DNA of 16,948 nucleotides, from contig CAZBWH010000069.1 of assembly GCA_964495595.1 (NCBI GenBank), positions 1 to 16,948 of the forward strand, read 5' to 3'. Below the pieces are notes generated by a model, which was not told the origin of the DNA, made no database searches, and worked only from the letters and a program-made list of their open reading frames with translations. Below, in pieces: positions 1 through 7,192 of this stretch (positions are counted from its first letter, which is position 1; every line of letters starts with the position of its first letter). The DNA comes from CALMFQ01 sp964495595 (lineage in GTDB: Bacteria > Pseudomonadota > Gammaproteobacteria > Burkholderiales > SCOH01). The translations under genes and the position numbers were made by a program.

Positions 1-66
1 TTCAATGGCTACGCCGAGCAGGTGGCGGGGCTGTATCGCGGCATGGATTTGCGGAAAAACTTCTGA
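1..66 (+). CDS. msrP: MsrP, periplasmic methionine-sulfoxide reductase catalytic subunit (3' end only)
   Basis: Only the last 21 codons and the stop are present; the gene begins before the window. The tail reads FNGYAEQVAGLYRGMDLRKN followed by F and a stop, close to the C-terminus of E. coli MsrP (YedY). MsrP is a molybdopterin enzyme exported by the Tat route that repairs oxidised methionines in periplasmic proteins, taking electrons from MsrQ. The stop TGA shares one base with the msrQ start (TGATG), so the two are translationally coupled. The molybdopterin-binding part lies outside the window. The assignment rests on the tail plus the msrQ neighbour. Confidence 0.85.
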   Translation, partial: FNGYAEQVAGLYRGMDLRKNF

Positions 67-671
67 TGGCCGGCGTGCCGCTTACCCAGGCGCAACGCCG
101 GCTGTGGCTGGCCAAGGTGCTGCTGTTTCTGATCTGCCTGCTGCCGCTGGTGCGCACTGGCTGGCTGGTGCTGGGTGGCTCGTTGGTGAATCCGGTCGAG
201 TTCGTCACCCGTTCCACCGGCACCTGGGCGCTGGCGTGGCTCTGGCTGACGCTGGCCATCCGCCCGCTCAAATACTTCAGCGGCTGGAGCCTGCCGATGC
301 GGTTGCGGCGGGAGCTGGGGCTGTTTGCATTTTTTTATGCCTGTCTGCACCTGCTGTGTTATCTGTGGTTCGACAAATTTTTCGATTGGCCGGCGATCTT
401 CAGCGATCTGCTGGGCCGGCCTTTCATCAGCATCGGCACACTGGCGTTTGCGCTGCTGCTGCCGCTGGCGATCACCTCCACCGACGGTTGGATTCGTCGC
501 CTCAAGCGCAACTGGGCCCGACTGCACTGGCTGGTGTATCCCGCCGCGCTGGCGTCGCTGCTGCATTATTTTCTGGAGGTGAAACTCGACCTGCGCGAGC
601 CGCTGCAATATGCGCTGGTGCTGGCCGTGCTGCTGGGCTGGCGGGTGTACCGGCGCGGCCGATCAGGTTAG
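66..671 (+). CDS. msrQ: MsrQ, heme-binding membrane subunit of the MsrPQ methionine-sulfoxide reductase
   Basis: A 201-residue integral membrane protein of the ferric-reductase-like family. MsrQ passes electrons from the quinone pool or a flavin reductase through b-type heme to MsrP in the periplasm. About six hydrophobic segments are visible (roughly 16-36, 52-66, 84-101, 119-137, 154-169, 178-192). The family motifs are present: RRELGL at 81-86, the LH pair with His95, RLHWLVYP with His154, and His167 in SLLHYF. These histidines correspond to the heme ligands known in E. coli MsrQ. The length fits the family (E. coli about 211). The ATG overlaps the msrP stop by one base, so no separate promoter is expected. 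Confidence 0.95.
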   Translation: MAGVPLTQAQRRLWLAKVLLFLICLLPLVRTGWLVLGGSLVNPVEFVTRSTGTWALAWLWLTLAIRPLKYFSGWSLPMRLRRELGLFAFFYACLHLLCYLWFDKFFDWPAIFSDLLGRPFISIGTLAFALLLPLAITSTDGWIRRLKRNWARLHWLVYPAALASLLHYFLEVKLDLREPLQYALVLAVLLGWRVYRRGRSG

Positions 672-677
672 GGATGC

Positions 678-710
678 GCTGTAAGCCAATACGGGCGAGG
701 CCTGCAGGCC
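678..710. repeat. Imperfect stem-loop after msrQ, copy 1 of a two-copy family
   Basis: The left arm GCTGTAAGCC (678-687) and right arm GGCCTGCAGGCC (699-710) can pair imperfectly, with one G.U and one A.C position, around the 11-base loop AATACGGGCGA. The right arm is itself a 12-base palindrome. The element starts seven bases after the msrQ stop, between msrQ and the converging sensor-kinase gene, so it may act as a terminator. No T-run follows it. Loop length and loop start match the perfect stem-loop at 16826-16860. Confidence 0.5.
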
Positions 711-799
711 AGGCTGCCCGTCTCGCCACTCACCCGTTGTGCCTGGTTCTGCCGGAGGTGGCCATTTCGAACGCTGGCAATGCGGGCAGAAAACCGCGC

Positions 800-2050
800 C
801 TATGGTTGCGCGGCAATCTCCAGCCTGACCTGCAGCCCACCCTCCGGCGCCGGGGCAAGCTGCAGGCTGCCGCCCTGGCGTCGCATCAGGTCGCGGGCGA
901 TGTAAAGACCAAGCCCCGCTGCCGGTGCGGCGTCCGGTGCTTCGCAGCAGCCGTTTTCGGTGCCGCGGACAAACGGCTGCTGTACCTGCTCCAGCTCGGC
1001 AGCGGCAATGCCGGGGCCGTGATCGCGCACGACGATGGCGATCCGCTGCCCGTCTGCGCTGGGCTGGATGGCCACTTGGGCGCCGTTGGCATAGCGCAGG
1101 GCGTTGTGCAGCACATTGGTCAGCGCCCGCTGCAGTGCAACCGGATGAGCCAGCGCGATGAGGGGCGGCTGGTCGCCGGCGGGGGTGAGCAGCTGTAAGG
1201 CGGGGGTGGCCGAGGGGTCTGGCCGGGCGGGCATCAGTTCGTTCAGATCGTCAACGGCCGCCTGAACCAGGGCCTCGACATCGGTCGGTTGCAACGCCGA
1301 TGACGACGGCGACTGGCGCACCAGCTCCAGCGCATGGCCGATCAGCTCATTCATGATGCGAATGTCGGTAATGCAGGCCCGCACATCTTCCTGTCCGGCC
1401 AGCGGTTCCAGCCGCAAGCGCAGCCGGGTGAGCGGGGTGCGCAGGTCATGCGATGCGGCAGCCAGCACCATTTCCCGGCTGCGCAGCTCTTGTGCCAGAT
1501 CGCTGGCCAGCGTGTTGAACACGCGGCTGGCGGTGCGTACTTCCTGCGTCCCCTGTTGTTCATCCAGCAAAACCGGCGGCTCGCCACGGGCCAGGCTGGC
1601 GCCCAGTGCCCGGGCGGCGCGGCTCAGGCGCTGCATCGGCTGCGCCAGCCAGCGGGCACCCCACCAGGCAAAGCCGGTCAACAACACGGCACGGATCAGG
1701 TAATCAAGCAGAAACAGCGACACGGGCAGATCAGGCGGATGGACCGGCTCCGCGTGCGGTGTAGAGCTGGCTGGGCCGGCGGGCAACAGTGCGGCCGGCG
1801 TGGGCGCCAGCGAAGACAACACCAGCGGTTTGTCGGGCAGGGGCACCTCGCCGCGCGCCAGCTCCGGGCGCAGCAGCGGCAGGATGCCTTGGGTAATGAT
1901 GCCAAAGGCCGCCAGATGGCTCACTACCAGGGCGAGCCACAGCAGCACGAACAATCTGGCAAACAGGGTATCTGCACGGTGCAGCGTGTTGCGCAGCCGG
2001 CGCCACTGCGGCCAGCGGGGGGCGGGAGGCGTAGCGGCCGGGGTCACCAT
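800..2050 (-). CDS. Membrane sensor histidine kinase (EnvZ/OmpR-class two-component system)
   Basis: A 416-residue sensor kinase that would autophosphorylate and pass phosphate to the regulator encoded just upstream. Membrane segments lie near 31-52 and 117-137. The periplasmic loop between them is short and rich in proline and alanine. A HAMP-like linker follows (about 138-190). The H-box is ASHDLRTPLTRLRLRLE with phospho-acceptor His201. ATP-binding motifs follow: the N-box NVLHNALRYA near 310, DHGPGI and GLGLYIARDL. The ATG lies inside the end of the regulator gene (ATGGTGA overlap of 7 bases), with GAGG as ribosome site, so the pair is co-translated. The stimulus is unknown. The gene converges on msrPQ, and E. 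coli controls msrPQ with a two-component pair (HprSR), but the same role here is only a guess. Confidence 0.93.
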   Translation of the reverse strand: MVTPAATPPAPRWPQWRRLRNTLHRADTLFARLFVLLWLALVVSHLAAFGIITQGILPLLRPELARGEVPLPDKPLVLSSLAPTPAALLPAGPASSTPHAEPVHPPDLPVSLFLLDYLIRAVLLTGFAWWGARWLAQPMQRLSRAARALGASLARGEPPVLLDEQQGTQEVRTASRVFNTLASDLAQELRSREMVLAAASHDLRTPLTRLRLRLEPLAGQEDVRACITDIRIMNELIGHALELVRQSPSSSALQPTDVEALVQAAVDDLNELMPARPDPSATPALQLLTPAGDQPPLIALAHPVALQRALTNVLHNALRYANGAQVAIQPSADGQRIAIVVRDHGPGIAAAELEQVQQPFVRGTENGCCEAPDAAPAAGLGLYIARDLMRRQGGSLQLAPAPEGGLQVRLEIAAQP

Positions 2051-2751
2051 TGCACCTCGGCATCGAACAGGTAGCCTTCGCCGCGCAGGGTGCGAATCAG
2101 GTTGCCCTCCTGCGCTACGTCGCCCAGCTTGCGGCGCAGCCGGGAAATGCTCAGGTCGATGCTGCGGTCGTTGACCTCCACGCCCGGCGCACGGGTCAGC
2201 ACGATCAGCCGCTCGCGGCTCAGCACCCGGCCGGGGTGTTCCACCAGGGCCATCAGCAAACGGTATTCGGCGCTGGACAATGGCACCACCACGCCGCTTT
2301 GCGCTACCAGCTGATGGCGGGTCAGGTCAAAACACCAGCCGCCAAAACGGGCCTGGGTGTGCGCCGGCCCGGCTGCGGGCGGGTTGCGGCGCCGTTCGCG
2401 GCGCAGCAGGGCATGCATCCGTGCGACCAGCTCGCGCGGCTCAAACGGCTTGGCAATGTAATCGTCGGCTCCCCATTCCAGCCCCAGCACCCGGCTGGCC
2501 AGATCGCCCATGGCCGTCAGCAGGATCACCGGCGCCGGCTGGCTGGTGAGCAGGGTCTGGCAAAGATCCAGCCCGTCGGCGTCAGGCAGCATCCGGTCGA
2601 GCAAAATGATGTCGAAGCTCTGGCCCCGCAACGCCTTGTGCATTGCCGCCGCGCTCGCAACACTTACTACCTGCATGCCGAATCCGCCCAGGTATTTACC
2701 CAGACTGAGGCGGATATCGGCATCATCGTCGACCAGCAAACACCGGGTCAC
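2044..2751 (-). CDS. OmpR-family DNA-binding response regulator
   Basis: A 235-residue regulator with an N-terminal receiver domain and a C-terminal winged-helix DNA-binding domain (about 135-232). In the receiver, LLVDDDAD forms the acidic pocket, LLDRMLPD carries the phospho-acceptor Asp52, and IAKPF carries the conserved Lys101. The DNA-binding half shows LSSAEYRLLMALVEHPGRVL, VNDRSIDLSISRLRRKLG and TLRGEGYLF. I chose the GTG at 2751 because AGGAG sits seven bases before it. The in-frame GTG at 2775, eight codons upstream, falls in the promoter, between the -10 box and the expected transcription start, so it cannot be used by that transcript. It forms an operon with the kinase downstream. 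Confidence 0.93.
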   Translation of the reverse strand: MTRCLLVDDDADIRLSLGKYLGGFGMQVVSVASAAAMHKALRGQSFDIILLDRMLPDADGLDLCQTLLTSQPAPVILLTAMGDLASRVLGLEWGADDYIAKPFEPRELVARMHALLRRERRRNPPAAGPAHTQARFGGWCFDLTRHQLVAQSGVVVPLSSAEYRLLMALVEHPGRVLSRERLIVLTRAPGVEVNDRSIDLSISRLRRKLGDVAQEGNLIRTLRGEGYLFDAEVQW

Positions 2752-2758
2752 GTCAACG

Positions 2759-2763
2759 CTCCT
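2759..2763 (-). promoter_or_regulatory. Ribosome binding site that fixes the response-regulator start
   Basis: AGGAG on the minus strand lies seven bases before GTG 2751. No comparable site precedes the upstream in-frame GTG at 2775. Confidence 0.75.
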
Positions 2764-2777
2764 TAAGCCATTCACTT

Positions 2778-2805
2778 ATTGTAGGGCCTGTTGACGGGGT
2801 GTAAA
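2778..2805 (-). promoter_or_regulatory. Sigma-70-type promoter for the two-component operon
   Basis: On the minus strand, TTTACA (2800-2805) and TACAAT (2778-2783) are separated by 16 bases. Each box matches the consensus at five of six positions. Transcription would start near 2771 and leave a leader of about 20 bases to GTG 2751. It lies between the esterase stop and the regulator, so the two-component genes can be expressed without the esterase. Confidence 0.6.
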
Positions 2806-2821
2806 CGGCGGCAGGCAGGGC

Positions 2822-3814
2822 TCAGCGCAGGGTCTGGTCGAGGAAAGCCAGCACTTTCTGCAAGTTGGCAGTGCTGCCAAACTCCGAGGTGCCATGGCCG
2901 GCGCCGTCCAGCAGCTCGTACTGGACCGAACTGGCACCTTTGGCCGTGCGCATGGTCTGGTAGAAGTTGGCGCTCTGGGTGTAGGGAATGTTGCGGTCGG
3001 CACTGCCCACCTGAATGAAGAATGCCGCATCGTCAGCGCTGGCGTAGGTCGCTGGATTGGCTTTTGCCACCTGCGCCGGAACCGTCTGCACCGCCGCGCC
3101 GATGTAGCGCGATTCGGGCGAAGTGGCGGCATTGGTGTTGAGGGTAAAGCCCAGCGCGCTGGCCTCGTCATCCATGGTCAGGAAGTTGATCGGCCCGAAC
3201 CAGTCCACCACGGCCTGCACCCGCGACGATTTGTCTGCATTGCCCAGCTCGGCACCTTCCAGCTCGGCGACGCCGGCGCTGGTGCCCAGCATCGCAGCCA
3301 GATTGCCGCCGGCCGACGCGCCCCAGGCACCGATCTTGTCCGGGTTGATGCGGTAGTCGGTCGCGTGGGCCCGCAGAAAGCGCACGGCCGTCTTGCAGTC
3401 CTGCACGGCGGCCGGGAATGCCGCTTCTTTGCTGAGGCGGTAATTGATGCTGACGGCGACGAAGCCGCGTGCATTCAACGCAGCGATATTCGCGCTTTCG
3501 CCGCTCTTGTCGCCCATCATGAAAGCGCCGCCGTGAATCAGCACCACCGCAGGAAACGGCCCGCTGCCACTGGGTACGTACACGTCCATTTGTTGTGCGC
3601 TGGAGCTGCTGGCATACGCCACATCCTTGTAGACAGACGCTGCAGCCGTGGCTGTACCGGTGGTGCCGGTGGTCGTCAAACTGGTGGACGTGCCGGCGGT
3701 ATCGGCACTGGCTTCGTTGCTGCTGTTGCATCCCCCCAGAATGGCTGCGCCCAGCATCAGCAGGGCGGCGAAAGCGGAATGACGGGCATGGGGGCGGATC
3801 GATGAGGTAGGCAT
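2822..3814 (-). CDS. Secreted lipoprotein alpha/beta-hydrolase (hormone-sensitive-lipase-like esterase)
   Basis: A 330-residue serine hydrolase likely to cleave carboxyl esters; the substrate cannot be told. The N-terminus is a lipoprotein signal: basic residues, a hydrophobic run (about 14-26), then LGGC with Cys29 as lipidation site, so the enzyme would sit on a membrane facing the periplasm or outside. A Thr/Ala/Gly/Ser-rich linker (about 38-61) follows. Catalytic features are the oxyanion motif HGGAF at 94-98, nucleophile Ser167 in GASAGG, Asp273 in GSADRN and His307 in GAGHG. I chose ATG 3814 because AGGAG lies five bases before it and the signal peptide then has normal length. ATG 3853 would add 13 polar residues and has a poorly spaced site. 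Confidence 0.88.
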   Translation of the reverse strand: MPTSSIRPHARHSAFAALLMLGAAILGGCNSSNEASADTAGTSTSLTTTGTTGTATAAASVYKDVAYASSSSAQQMDVYVPSGSGPFPAVVLIHGGAFMMGDKSGESANIAALNARGFVAVSINYRLSKEAAFPAAVQDCKTAVRFLRAHATDYRINPDKIGAWGASAGGNLAAMLGTSAGVAELEGAELGNADKSSRVQAVVDWFGPINFLTMDDEASALGFTLNTNAATSPESRYIGAAVQTVPAQVAKANPATYASADDAAFFIQVGSADRNIPYTQSANFYQTMRTAKGASSVQYELLDGAGHGTSEFGSTANLQKVLAFLDQTLR

Positions 3815-3819
3815 GTGGG

Positions 3820-3824
3820 CTCCT
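3820..3824 (-). promoter_or_regulatory. Ribosome binding site that fixes the esterase start
   Basis: AGGAG on the minus strand lies five bases before ATG 3814. It supports a short N-terminus beginning directly with a lipoprotein signal peptide. Confidence 0.7.
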
Positions 3825-3889
3825 GACGGTTGGCTACGAGGTACGTCTGACATGATCCTGGTTCTGGATGTCGCAAACGTAGTCAGTCT

Positions 3890-3905
3890 GTGTCAGAACT
3901 GACAC
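3890..3905. promoter_or_regulatory. Candidate operator palindrome upstream of the esterase
   Basis: GTGTCAG AA CTGACAC is a perfect inverted repeat with seven-base arms and a two-base centre. It lies 76 bases before the esterase start, in the 119-base gap behind the FAD-oxidoreductase stop. Size and symmetry fit a binding site for a dimeric repressor. On the minus strand the right half contains CTGACA, which could serve as a -35 box, but I see no convincing -10 box at the right distance. The binding protein is unknown. Confidence 0.4.
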
Positions 3906-3933
3906 GATGGAGCCTCGTGCTTCAGGCAGGCAG

Positions 3934-5550
3934 TTAACCGTTGTTGGCCTGCCCCACCATGCTCAACGCCACCGCCTCGGCAATCTTGATGCCATCGACA
4001 CCGGCCGACAGGATGCCGCCGGCGTAGCCGCAGCCCTCGCCAGCCGGGAACAGGCCGCGGGTGTTGATGCTCTGGCCATCGACATCGTTGCGCTTGATGC
4101 GTACCGGCGACGAGGTACGGGTTTCAACACCGGTCAGCACCGCGTCGTGCATCGAGAAGCCCTTGATCTGGCGGTCGAATGCCGGCAATGCTTCGCGGAT
4201 CGCCTGGATCGCGTAATCCGGCAAGGCGCTGCTCAGGTCACCGAGCGTCACGCCCGGCGTGTACGACGGCTGCACGCTGCCGAATTCGCTCGACGGCTTG
4301 TTGGCGATGAAATCGCCAACCAGTTGCCCCGGCGCGTTGTAATTGCGGCCACCGAGTTCGAATGCGCGTTCTTCCAGCTGGCGCTGGAAATCGATGCCGG
4401 CCAGCGGGTGGCCGGGATAGTCGTCCGGCGTGATGCCAACCACGATAGCGGCGTTGGCATTGCGCTCGTTGCGCGAATACTGGCTCATGCCGTTGGTCAC
4501 CACCCGGCCCGGCTCCGATGTCGCCGCCACCACCGTGCCGCCGGGGCACATGCAGAAGCTGTACACCGAACGGCCGTTGCTGGCGTGGTGTACCAGCTTG
4601 TAATCGGCGGCGCCGAGGATCGGGTTGCCGGCGAATTTGCCGAAACGGCATTGATCGATCAGCGACTGCGGATGCTCGACGCGGAAGCCGATCGAAAACG
4701 GCTTGGCCTCGATATACACGCCACGGTCGTACAGCATCTGGAAGGTATCGCGCGCGCTGTGGCCGATGGCCAGCACCACATGGCGGCTGGCGATGCGCTC
4801 GCCGTTGTCGAGCAACACGCCTTCAACCTGGCCATTGTCGATTTCGATGTCGGCAACACGGCTCTGGAAGCGGATTTCACCACCGAGCGATTCGATGGTC
4901 TGGCGCATTTTCTCCACCATGCCTACCAGCCGGAAAGTGCCGATATGCGGCTTGCTGACGTAGATGATTTCTTCCGGCGCGCCGGCGGCGACGAATTCGC
5001 GCAGCACTTTCAGACCGTGGAATTTCGGGTCCTTGATCTGGCTGTACAGCTTGCCGTCGGAGAAGGTGCCGGCGCCGCCTTCGCCGAACTGCACATTCGA
5101 TTCCGGGTTCAGCTCGCGCTTGCGCCACAGGCCCCAGGTATCCTGGGTACGCTCGCGCACTTCCTTGCCGCGTTCCAGAATGATCGGCCGAAAGCCCATC
5201 TGCGCCAGCAGCAGCCCGGCAAACACGCCACACGGCCCCATGCCGATCACCACCGGGCGCTCGCTCAGCCCGGCCGGCGCCTGGGCGACGAAGTGATAAC
5301 TGGTATCCGGCGTCGGGCCGACGTTGCGCTCATCCTTGCAACGCTTGGCCACTGCCGCCTCGTTGCGCAATTCGACATCCAGCGTATAGATCAGATGAAT
5401 GTCGGAGCGTTTGCGCGCATCGTAACTGCGGCGAAACACCGTGTAGCCGAGCAGATCGCCGGCGCGCAGGCCGAGTTTTTTCACGATGGCCGCTTCGATT
5501 GCGCCTTCGGCGTGGTCCAGCGGCAGCTTGATTTCGGTCAGTCGTAACAT
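3934..5550 (-). CDS. FAD-dependent dehydrogenase-like protein, COG2509 type, substrate unknown
   Basis: A 538-residue soluble flavoprotein resembling the uncharacterised FAD-dependent dehydrogenases of the COG2509 group. No substrate is established for the group to my knowledge. The first 90 residues form a family-specific N-terminal part (with SYDARKRSDI at 42-51). The dinucleotide-binding loop is VVIGMGPCGVFAG (100-112), with Glu126 at the end of the second strand to hold the ribose. GEGGAGTFSDGKL (156-168) is a hallmark of the group. Near the C-terminus, GLFPAGEGCGYAGGILSAG is a typical second FAD-contact motif. The ribosome site is weak (GGA about ten bases before ATG). It is followed by the esterase on the same strand after 119 bases, probably a separate unit. 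Confidence 0.85.
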   Translation of the reverse strand: MLRLTEIKLPLDHAEGAIEAAIVKKLGLRAGDLLGYTVFRRSYDARKRSDIHLIYTLDVELRNEAAVAKRCKDERNVGPTPDTSYHFVAQAPAGLSERPVVIGMGPCGVFAGLLLAQMGFRPIILERGKEVRERTQDTWGLWRKRELNPESNVQFGEGGAGTFSDGKLYSQIKDPKFHGLKVLREFVAAGAPEEIIYVSKPHIGTFRLVGMVEKMRQTIESLGGEIRFQSRVADIEIDNGQVEGVLLDNGERIASRHVVLAIGHSARDTFQMLYDRGVYIEAKPFSIGFRVEHPQSLIDQCRFGKFAGNPILGAADYKLVHHASNGRSVYSFCMCPGGTVVAATSEPGRVVTNGMSQYSRNERNANAAIVVGITPDDYPGHPLAGIDFQRQLEERAFELGGRNYNAPGQLVGDFIANKPSSEFGSVQPSYTPGVTLGDLSSALPDYAIQAIREALPAFDRQIKGFSMHDAVLTGVETRTSSPVRIKRNDVDGQSINTRGLFPAGEGCGYAGGILSAGVDGIKIAEAVALSMVGQANNG

Positions 5551-5590
5551 GGGCGTGGTTCCGGAAAACGGGCAGCGGACAAAGACCGCG

Positions 5591-5596
5591 ATTATA
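5591..5596 (-). promoter_or_regulatory. -10 box of the FAD-oxidoreductase promoter
   Basis: A perfect TATAAT on the minus strand, about 40 bases before ATG 5550. No good -35 box is found 16-18 bases upstream, so the promoter may need an activator or be weak. Confidence 0.5.
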
Positions 5597-5628
5597 CAGG
5601 CGAATCACAGGCCGATTTCCCGGCAACG

Positions 5629-5634
5629 TATAAT
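5629..5634 (+). promoter_or_regulatory. -10 box of the murB promoter
   Basis: A perfect TATAAT on the plus strand, 29 bases before the murB ATG, diverging from the TATAAT at 5591-5596. The -35 region is poor. The two opposed boxes share a gap of 32 bases, so the promoters probably compete or are co-regulated. Confidence 0.5.
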
Positions 5635-5663
5635 CCCCCCTTTGCCTGCCGGATAGGGCCGCC

Positions 5664-6680
5664 ATGTTGCAAACCGATGTCTCGCTGTTGCCTTACAACA
5701 CTTTTGGCATTGCGGCGCGTGCCCGCTATTTTGTCGCCGTGCGCTCGCTGGACGGGTTGCGCGCAGCGCTGGCCACACCGCAGGCAGCGGCCGGCCCGTT
5801 TCTGGTGCTGGGGGGCGGCAGCAATGTGCTGTTTGGCGGCGATTTTCCCGGTCTGGTGCTGCAGATGCAGCTGGCCGGCCGCGAACGCCTGGCCGACGAC
5901 GGCGACACGGTGCGGGTGCGGCTGATGGCGGGAGAAAACTGGCATGCCGCCGTAATGTGGACGCTGGCGCAAGGCTGGCAGGGGCTGGAAAACCTGGCGC
6001 TGATCCCCGGCACCGTGGGCGCCGCGCCGGTACAGAACATCGGCGCCTACGGCGTTGAGCTGCAGGACGTGTTCGACAGCCTGCAGGCGCTCGATCTGGA
6101 GACGGGCGAACTGGTCGGGCTGGATCGGCAGGCGTGCCGGTTTGGCTACCGCGACAGCCTGTTCAAGCAGCAGGGCCGGGGGCGTTATGTGATCGTGTCG
6201 GTCACGTTGCGCTTGCCGCAACGCGGCCCGTTCAAGCTCGATTACGGCGATTTGCGCGCCGAACTGGCTGCCACCGGCACGCAGCAGGCGGTGACGGCTC
6301 AGGCGGTTGCAAGCGCCGTGATGGCCATCCGCCGCCGCAAATTGCCCGATCCGGCGCTGGTCGGCAATGCCGGCAGTTTTTTCAAGAATCCGTGTGTGCC
6401 AGCGGCGGTTGCCGCCACGTTGCGGGCGACGTTTCCGGCGCTGCCGGTGTATCCGCAGCCTGATGGTTCGGCCAAGCTGGCTGCTGGCTGGCTGATCGAA
6501 CAATGCGGCTGGAAGGGCCGCGCACTGGGGCGGGCCGGGGTGTACGAGCAACAGGCGCTGGTGCTGGTCAATCGGGGAGGCGCCAGCGGCGCCGAGATTC
6601 TGGCGCTCGCCAGGGCAGTGCAGGAGTCAGTGCGCGAGCGGTTCGGCGTACAGCTGGAGCCGGAACCGCTGGTGCTCTGA
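5664..6680 (+). CDS. murB: MurB, UDP-N-acetylenolpyruvoylglucosamine reductase
   Basis: A 338-residue cytoplasmic flavoenzyme that reduces UDP-GlcNAc-enolpyruvate to UDP-MurNAc with NADPH, the second committed step of peptidoglycan synthesis. The N-terminus NTFGIAARAR (12-21) and the FAD-binding VLGGGSNVLF (48-57) are typical. So are LIPGTVGAAPVQNIGAYG (113-130) and YRDSLFK with Arg163. Ser238 in GNAGSFFKNP is the proton donor, and Glu334 in the C-terminal LEPEPLVL is the other catalytic residue. The YRDS-containing form and the length match type I MurB (E. coli 342). The start ATG has a weak site (TAGGG) and follows the TATAAT at 5629. It is complete and looks functional. Confidence 0.97.
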   Translation: MLQTDVSLLPYNTFGIAARARYFVAVRSLDGLRAALATPQAAAGPFLVLGGGSNVLFGGDFPGLVLQMQLAGRERLADDGDTVRVRLMAGENWHAAVMWTLAQGWQGLENLALIPGTVGAAPVQNIGAYGVELQDVFDSLQALDLETGELVGLDRQACRFGYRDSLFKQQGRGRYVIVSVTLRLPQRGPFKLDYGDLRAELAATGTQQAVTAQAVASAVMAIRRRKLPDPALVGNAGSFFKNPCVPAAVAATLRATFPALPVYPQPDGSAKLAAGWLIEQCGWKGRALGRAGVYEQQALVLVNRGGASGAEILALARAVQESVRERFGVQLEPEPLVL

Positions 6681-6694
6681 GCTGGCCGGCTCAG
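6677..6694. terminator. Stem-loop spanning both stop codons of murB and proQ
   Basis: CTGAGC (6677-6682) pairs with GCTCAG (6689-6694) around TGGCCG. The converging genes are only 10 bases apart, and the arms contain the murB TGA and the complement of the proQ TGA. It may serve as a shared terminator in both directions. The stem is short and no T-run follows, so this is tentative. Confidence 0.35.
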
Positions 6695-7131
6695 TGACGG
6701 CCGAACTTGTCGGCCAGTTGCTGCAGCTTGGCGGCTGTGCGGGCGGCGGCCTGCTGGGCTTCGCGTTCGGCCTTTTGCTGCTCGGCCCGCTTGCGCGCCC
6801 GTTCGCGCAGGGTGTCTTTGGCGTGGGTGCGGTGTTCCTCGCTCACGTCGGCCACGCTGTTGCCGTCCAGGTCAAAGCGCTGGGTCGCCTTTTCCATGCC
6901 CTTCAGATAGCGGAACGACTTGGCATGCATGCCAAGCGCGGTGCGCAGCGTTTTACGGTTCACCTCGGGCAGCCGTTCGCGGATCTGCTTGTCGATGCCG
7001 ATGGCCAGCGGCAGATAGTCGCGGAACACGGCAAACTGCGCCTGCAGCGCCTTGATCAGCGCTTGCGGCGTCTGGGCCGGCGGCGGGGTGGATTCGGTAG
7101 GTTCGGTGGCGATCGGGGTGGAATCGGTCAT
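6691..7131 (-). CDS. proQ: ProQ/FinO-domain RNA chaperone (short form)
   Basis: A 146-residue RNA-binding protein of the ProQ/FinO family, which binds structured small RNAs and mRNA 3' ends and aids their pairing and stability. A Thr/Pro-rich leader (1-22) precedes the FinO-like domain (about 22-110). Recognisable stretches are LPLAIGIDKQIRERLPEVNR, ALGMHAKSFRYLKGM and the RFDLDG strand. A basic, Gln/Glu/Arg/Ala-rich helix (about 103-135) follows. It lacks the long linker and Tudor-like C-terminal domain of E. coli ProQ (232 residues) and resembles the minimal ProQ of Neisseria. It lies 61 bases behind the formate-channel gene on the same strand. TAAAAT (7165-7170) may be its own -10 box, but no clear -35 or ribosome site is seen. 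Confidence 0.9.
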   Translation of the reverse strand: MTDSTPIATEPTESTPPPAQTPQALIKALQAQFAVFRDYLPLAIGIDKQIRERLPEVNRKTLRTALGMHAKSFRYLKGMEKATQRFDLDGNSVADVSEEHRTHAKDTLRERARKRAEQQKAEREAQQAAARTAAKLQQLADKFGRH

Positions 7132-7192
7132 GACAATCGTGGCTAAATCAGGGCTGGGGCACGGATTTTAAGCCATTTTCCGCCGCAATCGG

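Noticed and set aside
5..1198. A 397-codon plus-strand frame across msrQ and the sensor-kinase gene
   Set aside because: It overlaps msrQ in another frame and runs antisense to the kinase; composition is shadow-like and no domain is visible.
3632..3703. Thr/Ala/Gly-rich stretch of the esterase as a coding repeat
   Set aside because: It is low-complexity linker after the lipid anchor, with no regular unit.
5311..5323. CGTCGGGCCGACG in the FAD oxidoreductase gene as another REP unit
   Set aside because: It is a short palindrome without the loop bases or the flanking GTAG of the REP at 10305-10383, it lies in ordinary coding sequence, and it has no partner.
3907..5547. A 546-codon open frame on the plus strand opposite the FAD oxidoreductase
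   Set aside because: It is a mirror of the real gene's codon pattern. It has no ribosome site or motif, while the minus strand has intact FAD motifs.
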